Assembly: GCA_002409375.1 (NCBI GenBank)
Contig: DHNF01000075.1
Location: forward strand, 6,495-11,540
DNA length: 5,046 nucleotides
Source: Ruminococcaceae bacterium UBA5423
GTDB taxonomy: Bacteria; Bacillota; Clostridia; Oscillospirales; Acutalibacteraceae
Direction of reading: 5' to 3'
Shown: piece by piece, positions 1 to 5,046 of the stretch
How the letters are laid out: every line of letters begins with the position of its first letter
Position numbering within the stretch: the first letter of the stretch is position 1
Notes under the pieces: model-generated
The model's input: the letters and a program-made list of their open reading frames with translations, nothing else
Database searches by the model: none
What the model was told of the DNA's origin: nothing
Program-made: the position numbers and the translations under genes

Positions 1-159
1 GCAGTGCTAAGCTCATATATACTGAGGAAAATGGAAGCAGGCGAGCTCAACAATGTTTTATTTGTTGCCACCGGTGCACTTATGTCGCCAACTTCGACAC
101 AGCAGGGAGAAAGCATACCCAGTATTGCGCACCTAATTCATCTTGTTACAATGAAGTAA
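1..159 (+). CDS. spoVAD: Stage V sporulation protein AD (SpoVAD), C-terminal fragment
   Basis: This is the open 3' end of a gene whose start lies left of the window; 52 codons are visible before TAA at 157-159. The translation contains LFVATGALMSPTS followed by QQGESIPSIAHLIHL. This pattern is typical of the SpoVAD C-terminus, a thiolase-fold protein related to FabH/KAS III. In the known family, SpoVAD binds dipicolinic acid and works with SpoVAC and SpoVAE to load Ca-DPA into the forespore during late sporulation. The catalytic-like core is outside the window, so only the tail can be judged. The gene usually downstream, spoVAE, does not follow; two coat genes do. An unrelated thiolase-fold protein is possible but less likely given the GALMSPTS and GESIP..AH signatures. 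Confidence 0.85.
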   Translation, partial: AVLSSYILRKMEAGELNNVLFVATGALMSPTSTQQGESIPSIAHLIHLVTMK

Positions 160-228
160 ATTAATCAATGAATATTATTTAAAATAATAGTAATAATAAT
201 CCATGAAAATTCTGAAAGGAGATTTCTT

Positions 229-414
229 ATGTCACATTTAAATCAGGTCGAATTACAAAATTTGCGCCATATCATCAGCGGACATGATACAGCCAGAGAA
301 AAGTTGCAGTCATACGCACAGCAGGCAATGGACCCGGAGGTAAAAAAGTTTTTTGAAAGCTCGGCACAGGACGCCCAAGGTACAAAGCAACAGCTCATGT
401 CTTTTTTGAAATAG
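229..414 (+). CDS. Small helical spore-coat-associated protein, partner of the CotF-like gene
   Basis: The gene encodes 61 residues. The ATG at 229 is set by a strong AAAGGAG at 215-221, seven bases upstream. The protein is hydrophilic and looks all-helical, with a Gln- and Ala-rich pattern (ELQNLRHIISGH, then LQSYAQQ, then DPEVKKFFE and SAQDAQ). It has no signal peptide or membrane segment. It resembles small clostridial proteins annotated as spore coat proteins and often found just before a CotF-like gene; the helical pattern recalls half of a ferritin-like or CotF bundle. The next gene starts 12 bases after its stop, and the stop codon overlaps that gene's Shine-Dalgarno, so the two are almost certainly co-transcribed and possibly translationally coupled. 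The role is inferred from resemblance and context. A mother-cell sporulation sigma factor would be expected, but no convincing promoter was found in 160-214. Confidence 0.85.
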   Translation: MSHLNQVELQNLRHIISGHDTAREKLQSYAQQAMDPEVKKFFESSAQDAQGTKQQLMSFLK

Positions 415-426
415 GAGGAAATTGTT

Positions 427-675
427 ATGATACAGGACAAGACCATGGTCAATGATGCGCTGTCTATGATGAAGAGTAGCCTCACTTTTTATGCAACTAC
501 AATTTCGGAATGCTCTAATCTACAACTGAGATCTGCACTTCAGCAAATAAGAAACAATTGCGAAACATCCCAGTATGATTTATATAAAATGGCAGAAACA
601 AAGGGGTTTTATAAACCGGCGATTTCAGCAAACGATAACGATATACAACAAGTGAAAACACAGCTTCAGGGTTAA
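427..675 (+). CDS. CotF-family spore coat protein
   Basis: The gene encodes 82 residues and starts six bases after a very strong AGGAGGAA (413-420). It ends in tandem stops (TAA 673-675, TAA 676-678). The pattern DKTMVNDAL..MKSSLTFYATTISEC, then LRSALQQIRNNCE, QYDLYKMAE and KGFYKPA matches the Coat_F family: a helical bundle ending in an aromatic G-[FWY]-Y-x-P motif (here GFYKP at about residues 60-64). Bacillus CotF is about twice as long. Here the family domain fills the whole protein, and the preceding 61-aa gene may supply a partner bundle. Family members are structural components of the spore coat assembled in the mother cell. No signal peptide or transmembrane segment is visible. The terminator at 690-718 closes the unit. 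Assignment to the family is fairly secure; the exact coat layer cannot be told. Confidence 0.9.
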   Translation: MIQDKTMVNDALSMMKSSLTFYATTISECSNLQLRSALQQIRNNCETSQYDLYKMAETKGFYKPAISANDNDIQQVKTQLQG

Positions 676-689
676 TAAATAGCTTAAGA

Positions 690-718
690 CGCCCCCGTTA
701 TTCAACAGGGGCGCTTTT
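690..718 (+). terminator. Rho-independent terminator of the coat gene pair
   Basis: The left arm CGCCCCCGTT (690-699), loop ATTC (700-703) and right arm AACAGGGGCG (704-713) form a ten-position stem with one C-A mismatch, followed by C and TTTT (714-718). It lies 12 bases after the second stop codon of the CotF-like gene. The convergent yyaL gene ends 12 bases further on. Read on the minus strand the hairpin lacks a good U-tract (TCTTAAG), so it serves mainly the plus strand. Confidence 0.88.
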
Positions 719-729
719 CATGTACATAT

Positions 730-2763
730 TTATTTTAAATGGCTTAGCATTCCTTCAAGACTATTTACCGGAGCTTGGCAGCTTTTGTTTTCACATATAT
801 AAAATGCCGAAGCTTGCCCCTGCTGTAACGCATAATTTTTTGTAAAGGGTGCAAGCTTTTCCAATTCACCAGCATTTGCGGCCGTCTTAACTAAAAAAGA
901 TGTTTGAGGGTAAAATCCCTGTGTGATAGTTTTAACTGTTTTTTCGAACATGTCTTCATTTACGGCGCAAACTACCTCTTTTGTCGGAAAAACCGACAGC
1001 ATAAGAGCAATCAAAGCAAAGCTATGGGCAAAGGGCTGTTCTTCAAAACGCGAATAATAAAACGAAAGCTGCAAATCGGCCTGCTGCTGCCAAAAAACTT
1101 CTCCCGTCAAATATGCAAGCTTTATGAGGCAATAGGCAAAAACAGAGTTGCCCGACGGCATTGCACCGTCATATTGTTCCTTTGGCCTGATTATGAGCTG
1201 TTCGCCGGCAGATGCATTCATATAAAACCCGCCATCATTATCCGCAAACCGTGACAGGATTTTTTTTGACAACGACTCACAGTGACTTAAATACCTGATA
1301 TTATAAGTCGATTCATAGAGCTCAAGGTAGCCCCATGCCAAAAATGCATAATCATCTAACAGCCCCGACCCTTGTGCCTTGCCATTGCGAAAGCTGATAT
1401 ACAATTCACCTTTTTTATCAGTAAGGTTTGTACTTATAAATTCAAGCGCCTTAACAGCCGAGTTGAGATAACTTGGCTGTCCCAGTATACGAAAAGCCTT
1501 TGTAAATGCGACAATCATCAAAGCGTTCCATGCTGTAAGCATTTTGTCGTCTTTGTGCAGCGTTGTTCGTTTATCGCGGTATTCGCGAAGCTTGGACAGC
1601 ATTTGTTCAATTTTCTCGTCATTTTTAAAATATTCGGCATTGTCAATAAGATTTAATATATTTTTTCCTTCAAAGCTGCCCTGTGATGTAACCGAAAATC
1701 TTTGGCACAACCGTTTACCGTCTTCATTGCCAAGCACAGCTTTTATTTCATCTATAGTAAATGTATAAAACTTGCCCTCCTCGCCCTCGCTGTCGGCATC
1801 CTGTGCGCAATAAAACCCGCCATCGGGCGAGGTCATTTCTCTGTTAATATAGGTCAATGTCTTTTCGGCGACTGTTTTATAAAGAGGGTTGTTTGTTACT
1901 GCATAGGTTTCTAAATAAATTATTGTGAGCAGTGCATTATCATAAAGCATTTTTTCAAAATGCGGAACTAACCATTTTGAATCGGTGGAATATCGCGAAA
2001 ACCCAAACCCTACATGGTCAAATATTCCGCCCCGATACATTTGGGCAAGAGTTTTTTCTACCATTAAAAGAGCATTTTTATCATTTTTTGTGTGATATAA
2101 ACGGAGCAAAAACATCAGGTTGTGAGGTGTCGGAAACTTTGGCGCGCTGCCAAACCCACCATAATCAGAGTCAAACGCACGTTCAAAATATCTTGCTGCC
2201 TTAGTCACAGGCAGCGTGCCCGGCTGTTTCATGTTTTTTTCGTCTTTTGCCGAGTCGGTAAGCGTTTTTGTAATATACTCGCTGTCAGAAATCAACCGTT
2301 CGGGAGATGACTTCCACTTTCCTGCAACCGTTTCAAGCAGCTTTAACAAACCGGGATGCCCGAAACTTTGGTATTTAGGAAAATAAGTTCCCGCAAAAAA
2401 AGGCTTTTGATCAGGCGTCATTATAATAGTGAGAGGCCAGCCACCCCTGCCTGTCATTGCCTGACATACATTCATATAAACCGAGTCTATATCAGGGCGT
2501 TCCTCCCTGTCCACTTTTATTGAAACAAAATATTTATTGAGATAATCCGCCACCTCCCTATCTTCAAAGCTCTCCTTTGCCATGACATGACACCAATGAC
2601 AGGTGGAATAGCCTATTGAAAGAAATATCGGCTTGTTTTCATTTTTTGCTTTTTCAAAAACCGCAGATTCCCACGGATACCAGTCAACAGGATTATGAGC
2701 ATGCTGAATCAAATAGGGAGATGTTTCATTTATCAATGCATTTGTCTGACTTTTAGTCTTCAT
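730..2763 (-). CDS. yyaL: YyaL-type thioredoxin-fold / alpha-toroid protein (DUF255 family)
   Basis: The protein has 677 residues, close to the usual 670-690 for this family (Bacillus YyaL, human SPATA20), so it is complete. The ATG is supported by AGAAAGGG (2772-2779 on the minus strand), eight bases upstream. Residues about 8-130 are the thioredoxin-like domain: [14 protein letters not shown] (15-28), [18 protein letters not shown] (44-61) with CHWC at 55-58, [11 protein letters not shown] (83-93), and [14 protein letters not shown] near 105-118. From about 185 on there is a glycosidase-like (alpha/alpha) helical toroid, with [13 protein letters not shown] (204-216), [15 protein letters not shown] (245-259), [14 protein letters not shown] (264-277), [15 protein letters not shown] (319-333), MLTAWNAL (408-415) and AMPSGNS (534-540). 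The C-terminal [12 protein letters not shown] is also family-typical. No signal peptide is present, so it is cytoplasmic. The biochemical function of the family is not established; a redox or carbohydrate-related role is only suggested by the folds. It stands alone, convergent with the coat genes and divergent from the S1 gene. Confidence 0.97.
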   Translation of the reverse strand: MKTKSQTNALINETSPYLIQHAHNPVDWYPWESAVFEKAKNENKPIFLSIGYSTCHWCHVMAKESFEDREVADYLNKYFVSIKVDREERPDIDSVYMNVCQAMTGRGGWPLTIIMTPDQKPFFAGTYFPKYQSFGHPGLLKLLETVAGKWKSSPERLISDSEYITKTLTDSAKDEKNMKQPGTLPVTKAARYFERAFDSDYGGFGSAPKFPTPHNLMFLLRLYHTKNDKNALLMVEKTLAQMYRGGIFDHVGFGFSRYSTDSKWLVPHFEKMLYDNALLTIIYLETYAVTNNPLYKTVAEKTLTYINREMTSPDGGFYCAQDADSEGEEGKFYTFTIDEIKAVLGNEDGKRLCQRFSVTSQGSFEGKNILNLIDNAEYFKNDEKIEQMLSKLREYRDKRTTLHKDDKMLTAWNALMIVAFTKAFRILGQPSYLNSAVKALEFISTNLTDKKGELYISFRNGKAQGSGLLDDYAFLAWGYLELYESTYNIRYLSHCESLSKKILSRFADNDGGFYMNASAGEQLIIRPKEQYDGAMPSGNSVFAYCLIKLAYLTGEVFWQQQADLQLSFYYSRFEEQPFAHSFALIALMLSVFPTKEVVCAVNEDMFEKTVKTITQGFYPQTSFLVKTAANAGELEKLAPFTKNYALQQGQASAFYICENKSCQAPVNSLEGMLSHLK

Positions 2764-2800
2764 AAAATACGCCCTTTCTCAGAAAATCACGCCGTGCTAT

Positions 2801-2848
2801 AACTGCGAGTTTTTAACTATAATAGTTTACCTTTAGTTGCAATAACTA
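2801..2848. promoter_or_regulatory. Cluster of AACT/AGTT inverted half-sites, possible operator
   Basis: Three perfect short inverted repeats follow one another: AACT-GCG-AGTT (2801-2811), AACTAT-A-ATAGTT (2815-2827) and TAGTT-GCAAT-AACTA (2834-2848). In addition TAACTATA occurs twice, at 2814-2821 and 2843-2850. The repeats fall at about the +1, -10 and -35 positions of the candidate yyaL promoter, as expected for a repressor-binding region. The TAGTTGCAA core resembles operators of MarR-family regulators, but no regulator gene is in the window. The repeats are seen directly; the operator role is inferred. Confidence 0.35.
2816..2842 (-). promoter_or_regulatory. Candidate sigma-A promoter of yyaL
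   Basis: On the minus strand, TTGCAA (2842-2837) and TATAGT (2821-2816) are separated by 15 bases. This would put the transcript start near 2809 and leave a leader of roughly 45 bases before the yyaL ATG. The spacing is shorter than the ideal 17, and AT-rich DNA offers chance matches, so this is tentative. Three short inverted repeats of AACT/AGTT half-sites lie over it. Confidence 0.3.
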
Positions 2849-2874
2849 TACTAAGAGTAAATATAACAAGAAAA

Positions 2875-2901
2875 TTTACATAATATTTAAAAAAATAAAA
2901 T
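2875..2901 (+). promoter_or_regulatory. Weak candidate promoter for the S1-domain gene
   Basis: TTTACA (2875-2880) and TAAAAT (2896-2901) are separated by 15 bases, inside a very AT-rich tract. It would give a leader of about 150 bases before the ATG at 3059. The spacing is short and the base composition makes chance matches likely. It is the best plus-strand pair I found in the 295-base divergent spacer 2764-3058, which otherwise holds no open reading frame or RNA gene that I recognise. Confidence 0.22.
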
Positions 2902-3010
2902 ACGTCGCCTTTAAAAATTTCTCTGTACATAATGCTGGTTTGTTATTCTTTCACCAAATTCAAGGCATGGACGCACGCTCTTTTGCATATTAATTGTATG
3001 GTGACAAAAA

Positions 3011-3029
3011 GCGCAAAATCAAACTGCGC
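3011..3029 (+). other. Small leader hairpin upstream of the S1 gene
   Basis: GCGCA (3011-3015) and TGCGC (3025-3029) can pair around a nine-base loop, ending ten bases before the Shine-Dalgarno at 3040. It is short and may be chance. It is noted because S1 genes are known in enterobacteria to be controlled through their structured leaders; nothing here proves such control. Confidence 0.25.
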
Positions 3030-3058
3030 AAGACCTAATAGGAAAGGCGTGTTAAAAA

Positions 3059-3994
3059 ATGAATGAATTCTATCCCGAAGGCTGTCTTATTGATACCGTT
3101 TGCAACCAAAAATATATCAGCTCCCAGGCCGGACTGACTGAAGCCGCACTTGAAGGCCGAGTTCTTGAAGCGAGAGCAGTGCTGTGCGACGCCTCGCATT
3201 CACTTCATGTTGATATGCCCTGCATGCAAGGAATTATTCCCTATTATGAAGGTGCGATAGGCATTGCTGAGGGCTTGACGCGGGACATTGCGTTAATTTC
3301 GCGCGTCAGCAAACCAGTGTGCTTTGTCGTTAAAGGTTTTGAGGATATTCCGGGCGGCAAAAAGCGCGCTATTTTGTCTCGTCGTGAGGCACAAGAAAAA
3401 TGCCGATATGATTATATAAGACATCTTTGCTGCGGTGACATTATTCCGGCAAGAATAACACGACTTGAGTCATTCGGAGCTTTTTGCGACATTGGCTGCG
3501 GTCTGCCTGCTCTTATGCCGATAGCCAGTTTGTCGGTTAGCCGAATTTCCCATCCCTCTGACCGTTTTTGTCCGGGAATGGATATACTCGGAGTTGTGTC
3601 ATCATTACAAGACGGCAGAATTTGTTTGTCCCAGCGCGAACTGTTGGGGACATGGGAAGAAAATGCCGCTATGTTCTCTCAGGGCGAAACCGTTGCAGGT
3701 ATTATACGATCGGTAGAGGAATACGGAGTTTTTGTCGAGCTTACGCCAAACCTTGCGGGACTTGCCGAGCCCCGAGGTGGAGTTTTTCCCGGTCAGAGTG
3801 CCGGTGTATACATAAAAAGCATACTACCATCCAAAATGAAGCTTAAGCTTGTAATAATAGATACTTCTTCACCGACCCCTATCGAGTGCACACCGCCGAA
3901 GTATTTTATAACCGAGGGTCACATTGACCACTGGGTGTATTCACCGCCGGGTTGTGGCAAGATAATTCAAACTGTATTTGATTCACTTGATTAG
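3059..3994 (+). CDS. S1 RNA-binding domain protein (short ribosomal protein S1-like)
   Basis: The protein has 311 residues. The ATG at 3059 is preceded by AGGAAAGG (3040-3047), 11 bases upstream. Residues about 126-194 form a clear S1 (OB-fold) domain: GDIIPARITRLESFGAFCDIGCGLPALMP, ending in GRICLSQREL. A second occurs at about 209-269: GETVAGIIRSVEEYGVFVELTPNLAGLAEP, ending in KLKLVIID. Residues about 33-109 (LEARAVLCDASHSLHVDM, IIPYYEG, then KKRAILSRREA) look like a divergent N-terminal S1-like domain of the kind that begins clostridial S1 proteins. The tail (about 270-311) is not assigned. E. coli S1 has six repeats and about 557 residues, so this is a short form. The likely role is binding mRNA at the ribosome or another RNA-binding function; whether it is the organism's only S1 cannot be told. 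It has 14 cysteines, which is unusually many. No terminator follows closely; the first good one is at 4246-4295. Confidence 0.93.
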   Translation: MNEFYPEGCLIDTVCNQKYISSQAGLTEAALEGRVLEARAVLCDASHSLHVDMPCMQGIIPYYEGAIGIAEGLTRDIALISRVSKPVCFVVKGFEDIPGGKKRAILSRREAQEKCRYDYIRHLCCGDIIPARITRLESFGAFCDIGCGLPALMPIASLSVSRISHPSDRFCPGMDILGVVSSLQDGRICLSQRELLGTWEENAAMFSQGETVAGIIRSVEEYGVFVELTPNLAGLAEPRGGVFPGQSAGVYIKSILPSKMKLKLVIIDTSSPTPIECTPPKYFITEGHIDHWVYSPPGCGKIIQTVFDSLD

Positions 3995-4076
3995 TCCAGA
4001 TCTTTGCTATGTGTAACAAAAATTATTTTAATACTAAATTTTCTGTATATTTTGATGCCCATAAAACATGAAAAAC

Positions 4077-4241
4077 GGCGCGATGGGGCATCGCGTCCTA
4101 CAAAAAAACGATTAACATAATCCATTAACCTATTGACAGAGGACGCAATTTCAATCGGAACGCCGAGGACGGCGCTCCCTACGGTGCCGAGGATATACGC
4201 AATTTGCAGGGTGGGAAGCCTCCATCCCGCCGCTGATGCAA
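4077..4241. repeat. Block of GC-rich intergenic hairpin repeats (REP/MITE-like)
   Basis: This is non-coding DNA between the S1 gene and the terminator at 4246. Hairpin A spans 4077-4097: GGCGCGATG / CATCGCGTC around a GGG loop, nine pairs with one G-T. Hairpin B spans 4157-4178: GGAACGCCG / CGGCGCTCC around AGGA, one mismatch. Hairpin C lies at 4209-4228 (GGGTGG / CCATCCC with one bulged base), enclosed by TTGCA (4204-4208) and TGCAA (4237-4241). GCCGAGGA is directly repeated at 4162-4169 and 4186-4193. On the minus strand, A and B are each entered by GTAGG followed by a GCG-rich arm, a scaffold seen in dispersed intergenic repeats of Clostridia. A smaller AT hairpin, GATTA-ACA-TAATC, lies at 4110-4122. 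A minus-strand reading frame crosses the block but starts with TTG, runs through the terminator and resembles no protein. The block is best read as non-coding dispersed repeats; copy number elsewhere in the genome is unknown. Confidence 0.65.
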
Positions 4242-4245
4242 TAAA

Positions 4246-4295
4246 AAAAGGGGCTGTATCATTTGCTGAGATTTCAGCTTGATACAGCCCTTTTT
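4246..4295. terminator. Strong bidirectional terminator between convergent genes
   Basis: GGGCTGTATC (4251-4260) pairs perfectly with GATACAGCCC (4281-4290). The stem is extended outward by a G-T pair and A-T pairs to 4246/4295 and inward by GCTGA (4265-4269) / TCAGC (4274-4278). An A7 run (4243-4249) precedes it and T5 (4291-4295) follows it, so there is a U-tract in both directions; the minus-strand one is longer. It ends 15 bases beyond the stop of the small membrane protein gene at 4311 and is also the first good terminator for the S1 gene, 250 bases downstream of its stop. Confidence 0.92.
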
Positions 4296-4310
4296 CGTCT
4301 ATTTTAAGAA

Positions 4311-4490
4311 TCAATCATTTTTTCTCTTGACGATACTGGATATTCCTAAGATTATACCAATTATTATACAAACAAGGCTAAAATTCATAAGTACAAATCT
4401 ATATGTACGCTCGATATCCAATAATAACGATGCAAAGCCTGCTATGCACCCACCAATAAATAATGCTCCGCCAAATATTGCCTTTTCCAT
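4311..4490 (-). CDS. Small two-helix membrane protein, function unknown
   Basis: The gene has 59 codons, from ATG (4490-4488) to TGA (4313-4311), all on the minus strand. The start follows GGGGTGA (4501-4495), a GGTGA-type Shine-Dalgarno four bases upstream. The protein begins MEKAIFGGALF. Residues about 4-24 are one hydrophobic helix rich in Gly and Ala. A short polar turn follows (DIERTYR, about 25-31), then a second hydrophobic helix at about 33-53 (VLMNFSLVCIIIGIILGI) and a basic tail VKRKND. By the positive-inside rule, both ends are probably cytoplasmic. The strong bidirectional terminator begins 15 bases after its stop, which supports a real transcription unit. I do not recognise the family. 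The plus-strand reading frame over the same bases, coding an Ile/Asn-rich peptide without a Shine-Dalgarno, is its shadow. Confidence 0.78.
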   Translation of the reverse strand: MEKAIFGGALFIGGCIAGFASLLLDIERTYRFVLMNFSLVCIIIGIILGISSIVKRKND

Positions 4491-4581
4491 TATTTCACCC
4501 CAAATTCATATGGTTTGTCTTAGGAACGATATTTAAAGCTTTTAGAGCACATCAAATTTAAGCGAAAACATCAACAGTAAC

Positions 4582-4620
4582 AAGGGCTGCGGCTAAACTT
4601 TCGTTTTTGCAGCAGCCCTT
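4582..4620 (-). terminator. Probable terminator hairpin after the 3D-domain gene
   Basis: AAGGGCTGC (4582-4590) pairs perfectly with GCAGCCCTT (4612-4620). Inside, GC (4592-4593) / GC (4609-4610) and AAAC (4595-4598) / GTTT (4603-4606) extend it around a TTTC loop. It starts six bases after the TAA of the minus-strand 3D gene. The tract that follows on the minus strand (GTTACTGTTG) is poor in U, so termination may be incomplete and the small membrane protein gene downstream on the same strand could receive read-through. Confidence 0.6.
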
Positions 4621-4626
4621 TAACAT

Positions 4627-5046
4627 TTATCCTATTACATACACATTAAGACGCTTTGCTCCGAATCTTAGACATTCCTCATAATGGTCAAAAAACAAAT
4701 CGACCAACACTCGGCCATCGCGTAACGCAGTGCCGGTATCGCCTGCCACGGCATAGCCATAAACATAAGACCCGTCGGGAGACACTATATACAGCTTGGT
4801 GCCGTAAGGAATACGCCTGGGATCAACCGCCACGACGCCTACCTGCGCTTTGCGACCTGATGCGGTGCGAGTGCCCGCATATCCCCTGTCACTGCTGTAT
4901 GCGGTCGCTTTGCCGTAATGCTTGGCAGTGTATTTTACTGGCTGGCCTTTTTTGTCCACCTCAATCTTAAAAGGAGCAGGCGAAATTGGCGTTCCCGTTG
5001 CAGTGCCGACAAGCTTGATTTGGGGCGTCATTTTCCGTTTTACAAC
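4627..5046 (-). CDS. 3D-domain cell-wall protein, C-terminal part (5' end outside window)
   Basis: The frame is open to the right edge: 139 codons plus TAA (4629-4627). The codons before the internal ATG at 5031 read VVKRK without a stop, and no Shine-Dalgarno stands before that ATG (ACGGAAA is weak), so the visible part is best read as the end of a longer protein. Numbering from that Met, residues about 40-134 are a 3D (Asp-Asp-Asp) domain of the YabE/YocH/YuiC type: ATAYSS (42-47), VGVVAVDPRRIPYGTKLYI (64-82) with Asp70, YGYAVAGDTGTAL (91-103) with Asp98, and VLVDLFFD (108-115) with Asp111. All three signature aspartates are present. The fold is a double-psi beta barrel related to MltA-type lytic transglycosylases, so peptidoglycan cleavage at the cell surface is likely. 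The preceding VVKRKMTPQIKLVGT looks like the end of a G5 domain, common upstream of 3D in clostridia; signal and G5 regions would lie outside the window. Confidence 0.92.
   Translation of the reverse strand, partial: VVKRKMTPQIKLVGTATGTPISPAPFKIEVDKKGQPVKYTAKHYGKATAYSSDRGYAGTRTASGRKAQVGVVAVDPRRIPYGTKLYIVSPDGSYVYGYAVAGDTGTALRDGRVLVDLFFDHYEECLRFGAKRLNVYVIG

Noticed and set aside
173..189. Perfect AT-only inverted repeat TATTATT-TAA-AATAATA after spoVAD
   Set aside because: It lacks G and C and has no U-tract of terminator type. In such AT-rich DNA it is probably chance or a low-complexity TAA-type repeat.
170..199. Possible sigma-E promoter for the coat genes (GAATATT, then AATAATAA)
   Set aside because: The -35-like element is fair and the spacing acceptable, but the -10 side matches CATACA-T at only about half of its positions in low-complexity sequence.
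904..2310. Several plus-strand reading frames inside the yyaL region
   Set aside because: They are antisense shadows of a complete conserved protein; none has a credible start site or recognisable domain.
2818..2823. Perfect TATAAT on the plus strand
   Set aside because: There is no -35 element at the proper distance (TGCTAT at 2795-2800), and the gene it would serve starts more than 230 bases downstream. The bases are better explained as part of the palindrome at 2815-2827.
2965..2992. Sigma-G-like pair GCATG and CATATTA upstream of the S1 gene
   Set aside because: The spacing is 16 bases rather than about 18, and nothing else suggests that the S1 gene is sporulation-specific.
3991..4314. 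Minus-strand 107-codon reading frame after the S1 gene
   Set aside because: It begins with TTG, has no convincing Shine-Dalgarno of its own, runs through the strong terminator hairpin at 4246-4295 and through the GC-rich hairpin repeats, and its translation resembles no protein I know.
4279..4536. Plus-strand 85-codon reading frame
   Set aside because: It starts inside the terminator hairpin, lacks a Shine-Dalgarno and is antisense to the better supported membrane protein gene at 4311-4490.
4627..5031. Treating the ATG at 5031 as the true start of the 3D-domain gene
   Set aside because: The frame stays open to the window edge, the residues before it look like the end of a G5 domain, and the ATG lacks a good Shine-Dalgarno.

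Overview
The window looks like a chromosomal segment from a spore-forming member of the Clostridia, most likely an Oscillospiraceae/Ruminococcaceae-type genome. The evidence is a SpoVAD C-terminus, a CotF-type spore coat gene pair, a short stand-alone S1-domain protein and a 3D-domain cell-wall protein, all written with strong Shine-Dalgarno sites in moderately AT-rich DNA. This placement is inferred from protein character, not from a marker gene.

Layout. Positions 1-159 (+) are the last 52 codons of a gene best read as spoVAD. After an AT-rich gap come two small, tightly spaced genes (229-414 and 427-675, +) encoding a helical coat-associated protein and a CotF-family coat protein, closed by a GC-rich terminator at 690-718. 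The convergent gene 730-2763 (-) encodes a full-length YyaL-type protein: a thioredoxin-like domain followed by an alpha/alpha-toroid domain. The divergent spacer 2764-3058 separates it from an S1 RNA-binding protein (3059-3994, +). The next 316 bases hold no believable gene but carry a series of structured inverted repeats (4077-4241) and a strong bidirectional terminator (4246-4295). On the minus strand, 4311-4490 is a small two-helix membrane protein gene with its own Shine-Dalgarno. It is easily missed because it is only 59 codons long. The window ends inside a minus-strand gene (4627-5046, 5' end outside) whose C-terminus is a 3D domain, followed by a terminator-like hairpin.

How the genes fit together. 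The left end is spore-related: SpoVAD takes part in dipicolinic acid uptake into the forespore, and the two downstream genes make coat proteins. The 3D protein probably acts on peptidoglycan. YyaL and the S1 protein are common clostridial genes with no clear functional link to each other.

I see no defence system, CRISPR array, insertion sequence, tRNA or rRNA. The least explained structures are the cluster of AACT/AGTT half-sites over the putative yyaL promoter and the hairpin-repeat block at 4077-4241. I do not see convincing evidence of an undescribed multi-gene system.
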